Source: Myxococcales bacterium
GTDB lineage: Bacteria > UBA10199 > 2-02-FULL-44-16 > JAAZCA01
Direction of reading: 5' to 3'
Assembly (NCBI GenBank): GCA_012513515.1
Contig: JAAZCA010000036.1
Location: forward strand, 73,045-107,711
DNA: 34,667 bases
Of the stretch, positions 23,635 through 32,694 are shown piece after piece. The number at the start of each line of letters is the position of its first letter. Positions within the stretch are counted from its first letter, which is position 1. Below the pieces are notes generated by a model. It worked only from the letters and a program-made list of their open reading frames with translations. It ran no database searches and was not told the DNA's origin. Position numbers and translations under genes: made by a program.

Positions 23635-23687
23635 CAGCTTTTAAGTAAACCGACGATCGCGGTGAGATCGAAGATTTGGAGAGAAAG

Positions 23688-25016
23688 ATGCCCACACAGA
23701 TTACGCAGGTTGATTCCATACGTCAGTCGATAGAGGTCGAGGTCAGCGCAGAAGGGGTCGATAAGGCTATCGCCGCTGCTATGAAAAAGATGAAGGCGAA
23801 GTTAAAGCTTCCGGGTTTTCGCAAGGGGAAGGTTCCGGACAGTATGATACGTCAGAGGTTCAGCGATGAGCTTCTCTCTGATGCTATGCGCGAGGCGGTC
23901 AAAGCGAGCTACCCGAACGCTATAGACGAGTCCGGTGCTAGTCCAATAACCCCTCCCGACATACTGCCGGAGAGCGAGTTTAAGTCGGGCAGCCCTTTTA
24001 AATACAAAGCGACCTTCGAAATATATCCGGAGGTCGATCCCAAGGGGTACGATTCCCTCTCCCTTGAACGTGTGAAGGCTGAGGCTACTGACGAGGAGGT
24101 TGAATCCGAACTGAAGAGGCTTCAGCATCAGATGACTCAGCTCGAACCTGCACCAGATGTTGGGATAGGACACGGGTTTGTCGGTCTCATCGATTTCAAA
24201 GGTACAGCCGACGGCAATGCATTTCCAGGCGATGCGGCTGAAAATTATGTCGTCGATTTCGGGACCGGCAATCTTCTCAAGGAATTTGAAACGCAGATCG
24301 CCGGAATGAAGGCTGGCGAAGAGCGCGACATAGAGTTCCACTATCCGAAGAATTACTTTCGTGTTGAGGTGGCCGGGAAGAAGGGCTTCTTCAACGTTAA
24401 GATGAAGGAGGTGCGAAGGAAGATAGTGCCTGAAATCAACGACGATTTTGCCAAGGAGATCGGAAAATTCAAGGATCTGAAAGAGGTGAAGGCCGACCTC
24501 AAGAAGCGGATACTCGAATATAAAGAGGTGATGATTAAAAACGACCTGATGGCTCAGGCAGTTAGAAAGCTGGTAGAAAAACACAAGGATATCGAGGTTC
24601 CGACGCCGCTCGTCGACTCCGAACTGAAAAACATGCTCGAACAGATAAAGCGTCAGTACGAATCTCAGGGCAAGAAATTCGAAGAGGTGAAACTCGACCC
24701 CAGGCAGTTTGTAGAGGCCAACGTCGAAGAGGCTACGAGCCGCGCCCGCGGTTTCCTGCTCGTCAATGCGGTATCAAGTAAGGAGAACGTCCAGGTGTCC
24801 GATGACGATGTCGAGGAGCGAGTTTCGCAGATAGCGCAACAGTCGCGTCAGACTCCTGAACAGATCAAGGAATATATCGAGAAAAGTAACCAGATGGAGT
24901 CGCTCAAGGCACAGTTGATATTCGAAAAGACCTTGGAGTTGATCATCTCCAAATCCAAGATCAAGTATGTGAAGCAGGGAAAATCCGAGAAGAAGGAAAA
25001 GAAGGAGAAAAAATAA
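23688..25016 (+). CDS. tig: Trigger factor
   Basis: A 442-residue ribosome-associated chaperone with peptidyl-prolyl isomerase activity that meets nascent chains at the exit tunnel. The N-terminal ribosome-binding domain has the signature LPGFRKGKVPDSMI at about residues 40-55. The central FKBP-like domain includes GHGFVGLIDFKGT, NYVVDFGTGNLLKEFE and GMKAGEERDIEFHYPKNY. The long helical C-terminal domain forms the chaperone arms. It ends with a Lys/Glu-rich tail. The ATG at 23688 follows GGAGAG; a TTG at 23676 precedes that site and is rejected. The order tRNA-Leu, tig, clpP, clpX, lon is common in Gram-negative bacteria. Confidence 0.96.
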   Translation: MPTQITQVDSIRQSIEVEVSAEGVDKAIAAAMKKMKAKLKLPGFRKGKVPDSMIRQRFSDELLSDAMREAVKASYPNAIDESGASPITPPDILPESEFKSGSPFKYKATFEIYPEVDPKGYDSLSLERVKAEATDEEVESELKRLQHQMTQLEPAPDVGIGHGFVGLIDFKGTADGNAFPGDAAENYVVDFGTGNLLKEFETQIAGMKAGEERDIEFHYPKNYFRVEVAGKKGFFNVKMKEVRRKIVPEINDDFAKEIGKFKDLKEVKADLKKRILEYKEVMIKNDLMAQAVRKLVEKHKDIEVPTPLVDSELKNMLEQIKRQYESQGKKFEEVKLDPRQFVEANVEEATSRARGFLLVNAVSSKENVQVSDDDVEERVSQIAQQSRQTPEQIKEYIEKSNQMESLKAQLIFEKTLELIISKSKIKYVKQGKSEKKEKKEKK

Positions 25017-25023
25017 AATTCGG

Positions 25024-25066
25024 TTGTCATCCTCGGTGCTTTAATCCACTGCATGCGGCGGCTTAA
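25024..25066 (+). repeat. Degenerate fragment of the repeat element
   Basis: TTGTCATCCTCGGTGCTTTA resembles TTGTCATCCCCGAGTGCTTTA in the right-edge element, and GCATGCGGCGGCTTA joins pieces found nearby in that element. It lies in the 123-bp gap between tig and clpP. Confidence 0.5.
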
Positions 25067-25139
25067 ATTTGTGGGAGCGATGGATCTTCGAAATTGAGTT
25101 TTTAGATAAATCAACTCAGGACAAAGAGAGGGCTTCGAT

Positions 25140-25763
25140 ATGATCAAGAACGAGCTCATTCCGATGGTGATAGAACAGACGCATAAGGGCGAAAGGGCCT
25201 ACGACATATACTCCAGGCTTTTGAAGGACAGGATAATCTTCATAGGCTCTCCCATAACCGATGATCTTGCGAACGTAATAATTGCACAGCTTCTGTTTCT
25301 CGAATCCGAGGACCCGGACAGGGACATACACCTGTATATAAACTGTCCAGGAGGGGCTGTGACAGCCGGTCTTGCGATATACGATACGATGCAATACGTT
25401 CGCCCCGATGTGTCGACGCTGTGCATGGGACAGTCGGCGAGCATGGGCGCCGTTTTGCTTGCGGCAGGCGCGAAGGGGAAGAGGTTTGCGCTTCCTCATG
25501 CCAGGATGATGATTCATCAGCCGATAGGCGGCTTTCAAGGGCAGGCCTCCGATATCGCCATACAGGCACAGGAAATTTTGTGCCTTCGCGAGAAGCTGAA
25601 TCAGCTTTTAGCCAGCCATACCGGTCAGGCCTTGGACAAGATTAAGAATGACACGGACCGAGATTTTTTTATGAGCGGCGATGAAGCGAAGGCCTACGGC
25701 ATAATCGACGAAGTAGTGCACTACAGGTCCGCCAAAGAACGCGGCAAAGACGGCAAAAAATAG
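25140..25763 (+). CDS. clpP: ATP-dependent Clp protease proteolytic subunit
   Basis: A 207-residue serine protease that forms the tetradecameric barrel fed by ClpX. The catalytic triad is visible: Ser101 in [11 protein letters not shown], His126 in MMIHQPIGG and Asp171 in [26 protein letters not shown] is the usual oxyanion and handle region. The N-terminal sequence ([29 protein letters not shown]) is typical. The C-terminus is short and Lys-rich. GAGAGG precedes the ATG at 25140. clpX follows after 47 bp and presumably shares the transcript. Confidence 0.97.
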   Translation: MIKNELIPMVIEQTHKGERAYDIYSRLLKDRIIFIGSPITDDLANVIIAQLLFLESEDPDRDIHLYINCPGGAVTAGLAIYDTMQYVRPDVSTLCMGQSASMGAVLLAAGAKGKRFALPHARMMIHQPIGGFQGQASDIAIQAQEILCLREKLNQLLASHTGQALDKIKNDTDRDFFMSGDEAKAYGIIDEVVHYRSAKERGKDGKK

Positions 25764-25810
25764 AACTTAACTCCCTTTCGCGAGATGCGGAAAGTTTTGG
25801 AGGTTTTAAA

Positions 25811-27088
25811 ATGGGTAAGACTACCGATGATGGCGGCAACGACGTTATGAATCTATCATGTTCCTTCTGTGGCAAGAGCCAGAGGGAAGCCAGGAAGCTC
25901 ATAGCGGGCCCCACCGTATATATCTGCGATGAGTGCATAGAGCTTTGCAACGATATTATAGCGGAAGAGAATATACGCGCTCCGATATCCGGGGACAGGC
26001 TCGGCGTTCCTAAGCCGGCAGAAATTAAAAAAGTTCTCGATGAATATGTAATCGGTCAGGACTATGCAAAACGCGTTTTGTCCGTAGCGGTTCACAATCA
26101 TTATAAGAGAATCGAACATGGCTACAGGCGGCATAGCGATGATGTGGAAATTCAGAAATCGAACATATTGCTCATAGGCCCAACGGGGACGGGAAAAACT
26201 CTCCTGGCGCAGACGCTGGCGAGGCTTTTGAAGGTACCTTTTGCGATCGCTGATGCGACGACGCTTACCGAGGCCGGATATGTCGGCGAAGATGTTGAAA
26301 ATATAGTTCTAAATCTTTTGCAGGCCGCGGATTTCGACAAGGCCAGGGCGGAGAGAGGGATTATCTATATCGATGAAATCGACAAGATCAGCAGGAAATC
26401 CGAGAATCCGTCGATAACTAGGGATGTGTCGGGGGAAGGTGTTCAGCAGGCCCTTCTCAAGATCATAGAGGGAACCGTCGCAAGCGTTCCGCCCAAGGGT
26501 GGGAGGAAACATCCTCAGCAGGAATTCATACCCGTCGATACGACTAATATCCTTTTTATATGCGGTGGAACCTTCGTAGGTTTGGAGGATATCATAGAAA
26601 GAAGGGTTGGGGAGAAGAAGCTCGGCTTTGGAGCGGAGGTAAAGGGCAAGACCGACCGCAGACCGGGCGATCTCCTGAAAGACGTCCAAACCGAAGATCT
26701 CCTGAAGTACGGCCTTATCCCGGAATTTCTTGGGAGGCTCCCGCTTACCGCTACGCTGGAAGAACTCTACGAGCCTGCTCTCATGAAAATTCTGACCGAG
26801 CCCAAAAATGCTCTGGTTAAGCAGTATCAGAGGCTTTTCGAGATGGAGAAGATCAAGCTGGAGTTCGCATCAAACGCGATAGAAGCGATTGCAGAGGATG
26901 CCGTCAATAAAAAGTCCGGCGCCCGCGGTTTGAAGTCCATCATAGAAAACGTGATGCTGGACATCATGTATGATATTCCATCTCGCGACAACGTTCGAGA
27001 AGTCCTTATTGACGCCGATGTGATAAGAAAGAAAAAGCCACCAGTCGTTGTCTACGACAATGAGGAGAAGAAGGCCGATTCGGCATAA
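25811..27088 (+). CDS. clpX: ATP-dependent Clp protease ATP-binding subunit ClpX
   Basis: A 425-residue AAA+ unfoldase. The N-terminal zinc domain has Cys17, Cys20, Cys39 and Cys42 (CSFC and CDEC). The AAA+ core has Walker A GPTGTGKT at 123-130, pore loop GYVG, Walker [10 protein letters not shown], a sensor region and the ClpP-docking loop KLGFG. The C-terminal small domain includes [20 protein letters not shown]. It unfolds substrates and feeds ClpP, whose gene is immediately upstream. GGAGG precedes the ATG at 25811. Length is typical for the family. Confidence 0.98.
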   Translation: MGKTTDDGGNDVMNLSCSFCGKSQREARKLIAGPTVYICDECIELCNDIIAEENIRAPISGDRLGVPKPAEIKKVLDEYVIGQDYAKRVLSVAVHNHYKRIEHGYRRHSDDVEIQKSNILLIGPTGTGKTLLAQTLARLLKVPFAIADATTLTEAGYVGEDVENIVLNLLQAADFDKARAERGIIYIDEIDKISRKSENPSITRDVSGEGVQQALLKIIEGTVASVPPKGGRKHPQQEFIPVDTTNILFICGGTFVGLEDIIERRVGEKKLGFGAEVKGKTDRRPGDLLKDVQTEDLLKYGLIPEFLGRLPLTATLEELYEPALMKILTEPKNALVKQYQRLFEMEKIKLEFASNAIEAIAEDAVNKKSGARGLKSIIENVMLDIMYDIPSRDNVREVLIDADVIRKKKPPVVVYDNEEKKADSA

Positions 27089-27132
27089 TTTTGTTGAGGT
27101 TTAAATTTACAACAACAGGATAAGGGGGAAAT

Positions 27133-29595
27133 ATGTCAGATGATGTAGCAGGGGCAGGAGTTAACGCCAAGAATTCCGTATCCGGTGGTAATAGAATTTT
27201 AGTTCCGCTTCTTCCGCTGAGGGATATCGTAGTTTTCCCTCACATGGTCGTTCCGCTTTTTGTGGGCAGGGAGAAGTCCATCGCTGCGCTGGAAGAGGCT
27301 ATGAACAAGGAGAAGGATATACTTCTCTCCGCGCAGATCAATCCGAAGACCAACGACCCCAAACCGGAGGATATCTACAAGGTCGGAACTCTGGCTGCGA
27401 TAATCCAGCTCTTGAGGCTTCCCGATGGGACGGTCAAGGTCCTGGTGGAAGGCAAAGGACGCGCTACTGTCATACAGTATCTCACCAACCCAGATTTCTT
27501 TTTGGCCGAGGCAGAGCCTTTCACGGAAGAGAGCGAAGTTACCGTGGAAGTGGAAGCCTTGATGCGCGGAGTGAAAAACACCTTCGAACAGTATGTAAAG
27601 CTCAACAAGAGGATACCGCCTGAGATGCTCGCTTCCGTTTCCGCGATAGACGATCCGTCCAGGCTCGCCGATACTATCGTGGCGCATCTCTCACTGAAAT
27701 TGCCTGATAAGCAGAGCATACTTGAAATTTCGTTTGCTGGCGAGAGGCTTGAGAAACTCCTAACATTGATGCAGTCAGAGATAGAGATATTGCAGGTTGA
27801 GCGCCGCATACGTTCTCGCGTGAAGAAACAGATGGAGAAGACGCAGCGCGAGTATTATCTCAATGAACAGATGCAGGCTATTCAGAAGGAGCTTGGGGAA
27901 AGGGATGAATTCAAGGCTGAGATAGCCGAGCTTGAAGAAAAGGCCAGGAAACTCCGTCTCACCGACGAAGCCCGCGATAAGGTGATGAAGGAGATTAAAA
28001 AACTGAAGATGATGAGTCCGATGTCGGCGGAAGCTACAGTCATTCGCAACTACATCGACTGGATTCTCACCATACCATGGAGTGAATTCACCAAAGACAA
28101 GATAGATATCAAGGAGGCTGAAAGAATTTTAAATGAGGATCACTACGGCCTCGAACAACCTAAGGAGAGAATCGTCGAATATCTTGCGGTCAGGGCTCTC
28201 GTAGATAAGATGAGAGGTCCGATACTTTGCCTGGTGGGCCCTCCGGGAGTTGGAAAAACTTCGCTGGGGCGTTCGATCGCCAGATCGACGGGAAGAAAGT
28301 TCATAAGGCTGAGCCTAGGTGGCGTTCGTGATGAAGCGGAGATCAGAGGTCACAGAAGAACCTATATCGGCGCAATGCCCGGCAAAGTGGTGCAGAGTAT
28401 GAAGAAGGCCGGATCTAGCAATCCTGTTTTTCTCCTAGACGAAATCGACAAGATGAGCATGGATTTCAGAGGAGATCCGTCTGCGGCGCTGCTTGAAGTT
28501 CTCGATCCGGAGCAGAACAGCACATTCAGCGATCACTATCTGGACATCGATTACGACCTCTCTCATGTCATGTTCATAACTACCGCCAATACCCTCCCTT
28601 CTATACCTGCCCCGCTGCAGGACAGAATGGAGATCATAAGGATACCGGGGTACACGGAGCTTGAGAAAATAAAGATCGCCGAGATGTACCTCATAAAGAA
28701 ACAGCGTGAGGCAAATGGAATCACAAAGAAGAACATCAATTTTACCGAGTCCGCCATCAAGTCGATCATACGACGTTATACCCGAGAAGCTGGGGTGAGA
28801 AACTTGGAGCGTGAAATAGCCTCGATATGCAGAAAGGTCGCGCGCGAGGTGGTGGCCAGCGGAAATCACGAAAAGATGGTCAGGATAACTCCGAAGAAGG
28901 TTCAAAAATATCTAGGTGTTCCGAAATTCCACTATGGCTTGGCGGAAGAGCACGATCAGATCGGTGTTACCACAGGGCTGGCCTGGACCGAAGTTGGCGG
29001 CGAGCTTCTGACCACCGAAGTTTCAGTCATGCCCGGCAAAGGCAAGCTCACAGTCACTGGTAAACTCGGCGAAGTTATGCAGGAATCAGCGCAGGCGGCG
29101 ATGAGCTATGTCCGTTCGCGAGCTGAGGATCTCGGATTGGGAAGGGAATTCTACAGCAAACTCGATATTCACATCCATCTTCCTGAAGGTGCGATTCCAA
29201 AGGATGGGCCAAGCGCGGGTATAACCATGGCGACCGGAATAGCTTCAGCGCTTCTAAAACTTCCGGTCAAAAAAGATATAGCTATGACAGGGGAGATTAC
29301 GCTGCGCGGAAGAGTTCTGCCGATCGGCGGTATCAAGGAAAAGCTTCTTGCGGCGCACCGGGGCAAGATCAAACAGGTCTTGATACCAAGGGAGAACGAG
29401 AAGGACCTTAAAGAAATTCCCAAGAAAATTCTGAAGGAGCTCAATATAGTTCTTGTCGATCATATGGATGGGGTTCTCATGCACGCATTGAGGATCGACG
29501 ATCCGAAAAAGCTGTTCAGACACGGCAAGAAGGGTTTTGTCCCGATGGGAATGGAGGAGGGACGGGACTCGCAGCATTCCCCTGCAATATCATAA
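27133..29595 (+). CDS. lon: ATP-dependent Lon protease
   Basis: An 820-residue LonA-type protease. The N-terminal substrate domain ([22 protein letters not shown]) is followed by a coiled-coil region, the AAA+ module with Walker A GPPGVGKT at 369-376 and Walker [10 protein letters not shown], and the protease domain. The catalytic Ser694 is in KDGPSAG, and Lys about 737 lies in [13 protein letters not shown]. It degrades misfolded and regulatory proteins in the cytoplasm. A C-terminal extension of about 30 residues ([14 protein letters not shown]...) is charged and probably disordered. GGGGGAAAT precedes the ATG. A terminator follows. Confidence 0.98.
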   Translation: MSDDVAGAGVNAKNSVSGGNRILVPLLPLRDIVVFPHMVVPLFVGREKSIAALEEAMNKEKDILLSAQINPKTNDPKPEDIYKVGTLAAIIQLLRLPDGTVKVLVEGKGRATVIQYLTNPDFFLAEAEPFTEESEVTVEVEALMRGVKNTFEQYVKLNKRIPPEMLASVSAIDDPSRLADTIVAHLSLKLPDKQSILEISFAGERLEKLLTLMQSEIEILQVERRIRSRVKKQMEKTQREYYLNEQMQAIQKELGERDEFKAEIAELEEKARKLRLTDEARDKVMKEIKKLKMMSPMSAEATVIRNYIDWILTIPWSEFTKDKIDIKEAERILNEDHYGLEQPKERIVEYLAVRALVDKMRGPILCLVGPPGVGKTSLGRSIARSTGRKFIRLSLGGVRDEAEIRGHRRTYIGAMPGKVVQSMKKAGSSNPVFLLDEIDKMSMDFRGDPSAALLEVLDPEQNSTFSDHYLDIDYDLSHVMFITTANTLPSIPAPLQDRMEIIRIPGYTELEKIKIAEMYLIKKQREANGITKKNINFTESAIKSIIRRYTREAGVRNLEREIASICRKVAREVVASGNHEKMVRITPKKVQKYLGVPKFHYGLAEEHDQIGVTTGLAWTEVGGELLTTEVSVMPGKGKLTVTGKLGEVMQESAQAAMSYVRSRAEDLGLGREFYSKLDIHIHLPEGAIPKDGPSAGITMATGIASALLKLPVKKDIAMTGEITLRGRVLPIGGIKEKLLAAHRGKIKQVLIPRENEKDLKEIPKKILKELNIVLVDHMDGVLMHALRIDDPKKLFRHGKKGFVPMGMEEGRDSQHSPAIS

Positions 29596-29604
29596 CGTTT
29601 GATT

Positions 29605-31206
29605 TTACAAGGAAACCCGGCCCTGTTTTGAGGCCGGGTTTTTATTTGATCGGGCCCGATCAAAGTGCGGCCAATTAAACGATGGGGGCCGCTTCTCCAC
29701 GTCTACGTGATCCGATATGATTTTTTCGACAACATTTCTGTCGAACTCAGGATAGAGTCCGATTTTGTGGAGCCAGGAAGCTATTTCGAGCCAGGTTGTT
29801 CTGGGAGAGTCTTTGCCAATTACGGTTGTGAAGTGATCACCGTTTTCGACGATGTGAATTTTCTTGCTAGATGAGCCTATCTTTTTAAACTCGGGTTCTA
29901 TGTTTTGTTCCGCTTTAGCGAGTCCATCCCTTCCTCCGGCTATAGCCATGACAGGGATCGATATGTTGGGCAGCACCGCCGATATTGGTCTTCCCTCCGA
30001 GGTGGTCAGTGAACCATCACTCGATGAAAGTATCTTCATGAAATGTTCTATCATCGGAGTCGGCATCGGCTCGAGGCATTTTCTTATGAATTTTCCTATG
30101 ATCCTCTGGTTTATGTGTGCAAAGTCCTCTCCAGGATAGTAGAGAGTTGCCAGGGCCTCACGCAGCAAAGGAATCTGCGCACTGACTTTGAAAGCCACCT
30201 CTGTGAGGGGCGAAAATCCAGCGAGGAGTTCGGAGGCAAACCTGACCCGTTCGCTCACAAATCCCAAAGGATCCGCGCGCCTTTCGACGCCGGCCTGTTC
30301 CATGAATGAATTTAAAGCATCCGCGCTTTTGCTGACTTTCAGAAGGATCCTGATGAGCATTTCATCCGGATATTTCCATCTTAGCGGACTGCATAGAGGA
30401 ACGAACCCGGCTATCTTGCTGGAATATGGGAGCTTGCTGCCGATGTAGTCATAAAGCATATCTCCGCCGAGGCTGTGGGCTATAGCGACTATCTTGTCAT
30501 ACCCCATCTCGACGTTTATATACCTGAGTGCGCTGCCTATGTCGTTTTCTTTTACGACATCGAAGGTCGTGCCAGGAGGGATTTCATATTTTACTCCGCG
30601 CATATCCGGCCTTGCTGACGGATCTGTTACATATGCGCTCGTGTTTCTTACATATCTGTTCTGAACCTGAACGCAGTTGCGCATGTGAAGATAGAACACC
30701 TTGAATCCGAGATAGGCAAAAAAACCAAGAAAAGTTTTTAGCGTGTCTATATTTGGGATCTGACCTCGGCCGTCGATAGGAAATAGGCCGAAGTTTGCGT
30801 TCATGAACATGCCGTGGGAAAAAAATATCGCAGGTAACTCCTCGCTTCGTTCGATATCGTTCGCGGAGGATGACGCTGCTATTCTGTCAAAGGAGATCTC
30901 TCCAAGCAGTAGGTCGACCTTTTCATCCAGGCTTTTTATGAAATGATCCCGTTTGGTCAGAAAATACGGCGCCCTTCCGCTTATGCGTTCGGTTTCCCTT
31001 TTTTGCATACCGGTTTCGCGTAGCCCGCTTACAATTCTTGTCAAATTGAGTCCGGCAGAGGAGTATGCGGAGGCTGCAGCATTCAATCCGAAATAGGCGG
31101 CGTCAAGGGCCGCTCCTGTTGCCATCCCTCCGATCCTGTGGATGAAGTTTGGCAGGATCGGTGAGAAAGGCGGGCGGTATAATCCGGCGAGGCTTTTAGG
31201 CTGCAT
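29605..31206 (-). CDS. Alpha/beta hydrolase, lipase or esterase-like
   Basis: A 533-residue protein with an alpha/beta hydrolase core. The nucleophile elbow is IAHSLGG with Ser245, the acid is Asp427 in AGGRDGL and the base is His458 in ENGDHFTT, in canonical order and spacing. FFSHGMFMNANFG is the oxyanion-hole strand. An N-terminal 120-residue region with several hydrophobic, Ala-rich stretches has no clear signal peptide. The substrate is unknown; the general look is of lipid or polyester hydrolases. Start at 31206 has AAGGTGG upstream. Its last 10 to 13 codons run through the stem-loop that terminates lon from the other strand, so the C-terminus doubles as a terminator. The next gene upstream (31314) has the same direction. 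Confidence 0.85.
   Translation of the reverse strand: MQPKSLAGLYRPPFSPILPNFIHRIGGMATGAALDAAYFGLNAAASAYSSAGLNLTRIVSGLRETGMQKRETERISGRAPYFLTKRDHFIKSLDEKVDLLLGEISFDRIAASSSANDIERSEELPAIFFSHGMFMNANFGLFPIDGRGQIPNIDTLKTFLGFFAYLGFKVFYLHMRNCVQVQNRYVRNTSAYVTDPSARPDMRGVKYEIPPGTTFDVVKENDIGSALRYINVEMGYDKIVAIAHSLGGDMLYDYIGSKLPYSSKIAGFVPLCSPLRWKYPDEMLIRILLKVSKSADALNSFMEQAGVERRADPLGFVSERVRFASELLAGFSPLTEVAFKVSAQIPLLREALATLYYPGEDFAHINQRIIGKFIRKCLEPMPTPMIEHFMKILSSSDGSLTTSEGRPISAVLPNISIPVMAIAGGRDGLAKAEQNIEPEFKKIGSSSKKIHIVENGDHFTTVIGKDSPRTTWLEIASWLHKIGLYPEFDRNVVEKIISDHVDVEKRPPSFNWPHFDRARSNKNPASKQGRVSL
29613..29643 (+). terminator. Intrinsic terminator after lon
   Basis: AAACCCGGCC (29613-29622) pairs perfectly with GGCCGGGTTT (29632-29641) around a nine-base loop, followed by TT. 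It lies 17 bp after the lon stop and overlaps the coding 3' end of the convergent hydrolase gene. Confidence 0.88.
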
Positions 31207-31313
31207 TGAGGGCCACCTTCTAAAGCCGATTCCCTTTGGAATTCGTCTTACCAGCGAAACCCCGGATGACGTACTACGTATAACGTGCTATGTCAAATCG
31301 TTCGATATTATTG

Positions 31314-32327
31314 CTATTTTTGAACTTCCCACCCTTCGGCTCTGGCTCTTAACAATATTTTTTTTGCAAATTCAGCACCCAGATATCTTTCGTAGGCATA
31401 TCGCTCGGTGACGAAGACCGCCAGCCAAGAATCGGCTGCAGCAGCCACGGATGATATGATTAGCGTATAGTCAAGCGGTGAACCCTCGTATTCAACCGAA
31501 ACAGGGAAATAGACGCGGAATCCGTTGTCGAATTCCAGGTCTTTGGCGCTGATATCGGCGCCGGAATTTGCGGTGCAGCTCTTGACGAGATTCCAGTAGG
31601 ATAGCCCCTCTTCTTTTCCTGCGGAAAGTATGTATCGGAATTTCTGTCCGACGACCTTCATGGCGTATAGGAATGCCTCTTCGCCCCTTTCCGAGTCTCT
31701 GGAATTGCAGTTGGTCGGGGTCGAGTCAACATAATCGGATAGGAATCTTATATTGTCCGGTCCATCTATGATCTCCTGTGCCTTTCTTGCATTCATCGGA
31801 GTTGCGTACATACTAACCGGCAACCCGATCTTGAAATGTTTGGTGATGTCGCTGCATTTGGATATGCCGCTGAAATGCGGGGAATTTGCCCAGTCGTAGC
31901 CTTCCTGACAGTCGGCCTTTACCGGAAGGGTCTTGCCTATAAGTCCCAGCTTCATGGCATTGCTTGGCTTCAATCTGGATGACCTGTAGCTTTCCCTTTT
32001 TTTATTGTGATTTTGAGGAGTGATCTCGTCATCGGCTGTGATGACCTGGCAGATGTTTTCCTCTGTAAAAAACGAGCTCATCGTGCGGGAGAGTATCTCC
32101 GGTTTGTTCATCGGGAAATCTTTATATCCCTTTGTGAAGCCGGATCTTACAAAATCGCGGGCCTTCGATCTGATCGCCTTGAGCCCCCCTTCGCTTATAG
32201 AGCATTGCAGTTCGCCGCTATCATCGGTCCAAAGATGCACGGAGTCATGATCTCTCCAGGTGATGGCAGAGGTTCGAAGTTTCGTAGTTTCACCTGATGC
32301 ATCCCTTCCTGTATCTATCGTTGACAT
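31314..32327 (-). CDS. Hypothetical protein
   Basis: A 337-residue, mostly polar and acidic protein with no signal peptide or clear membrane helix. It has a Trp-containing N-terminal region (TWRDHDSVHLWTDDSG), a charged middle with QNHNKKRESYRSSR, a Cys-containing segment (KADCQEGYDW), and a better-formed C-terminal domain with RVYFPVSVEYEGSPLDYTLIISSVAAAADSWLAVFVTERYAYERYLG. I do not recognise a family. The start at 32327 is strongly supported: GGAGG lies five bases upstream. The gene ends 107 bp before the hydrolase start and runs the same way; co-transcription is possible but not shown. Confidence 0.7.
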   Translation of the reverse strand: MSTIDTGRDASGETTKLRTSAITWRDHDSVHLWTDDSGELQCSISEGGLKAIRSKARDFVRSGFTKGYKDFPMNKPEILSRTMSSFFTEENICQVITADDEITPQNHNKKRESYRSSRLKPSNAMKLGLIGKTLPVKADCQEGYDWANSPHFSGISKCSDITKHFKIGLPVSMYATPMNARKAQEIIDGPDNIRFLSDYVDSTPTNCNSRDSERGEEAFLYAMKVVGQKFRYILSAGKEEGLSYWNLVKSCTANSGADISAKDLEFDNGFRVYFPVSVEYEGSPLDYTLIISSVAAAADSWLAVFVTERYAYERYLGAEFAKKILLRARAEGWEVQK

Positions 32328-32694
32328 CGTTCCTCCATTTTGAATCCGTGGTCTGTAGCTGAATTGGAGCTATCATCAATATGCGATGCAGCATAAAAGT
32401 AGTTTGTTAGGTCCAAAATCAAAATTTGTATTTTTCTACTTCAAATCATCGTATGGCGGGTCATCCTTCTTCCTTTCAGACCTCGCAGGTCGTCAGCTTG
32501 CCATGGAGCTTTATCGTCATCCATGCAAAAAGGTTGTGATATTTAATCAAAAGACCCCTCAAGTCGGGAGATGCTCTCAGGGACTCAATTTGCAGCGTGC
32601 AGCGTTAAATTATCGTGGCTGATTAGTCAATGAGAGTTGTTCTTGATCGCTCGCCTTTCTGAGGCTATACAATGGCAAAGGAAATTCGATCAAT
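32328..32694. other. Intergenic gap between divergent genes
   Basis: Between the hypothetical gene on the minus strand and the transporter on the plus strand. It holds a candidate promoter for the transporter near its right end. Short reading frames here lack ribosome sites and look spurious. Otherwise I see no clear structure. Confidence 0.7.
32643..32673 (+). promoter_or_regulatory. Candidate sigma-70 promoter of the transporter
   Basis: TTGATC (32643-32648) lies 17 bp before TATACA (32666-32671), with TACAAT overlapping it. The predicted leader is about 16 bases before the ATG at 32695. Confidence 0.5.

Noticed and set aside
23802-24584. Long minus-strand frame inside tig
   Set aside because: It lies wholly inside a certain gene and shows no family features.
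32386-32622. Small plus-strand frame in the gap before the transporter
   Set aside because: No ribosome site or recognisable domain, and it ends before the promoter of the next gene.
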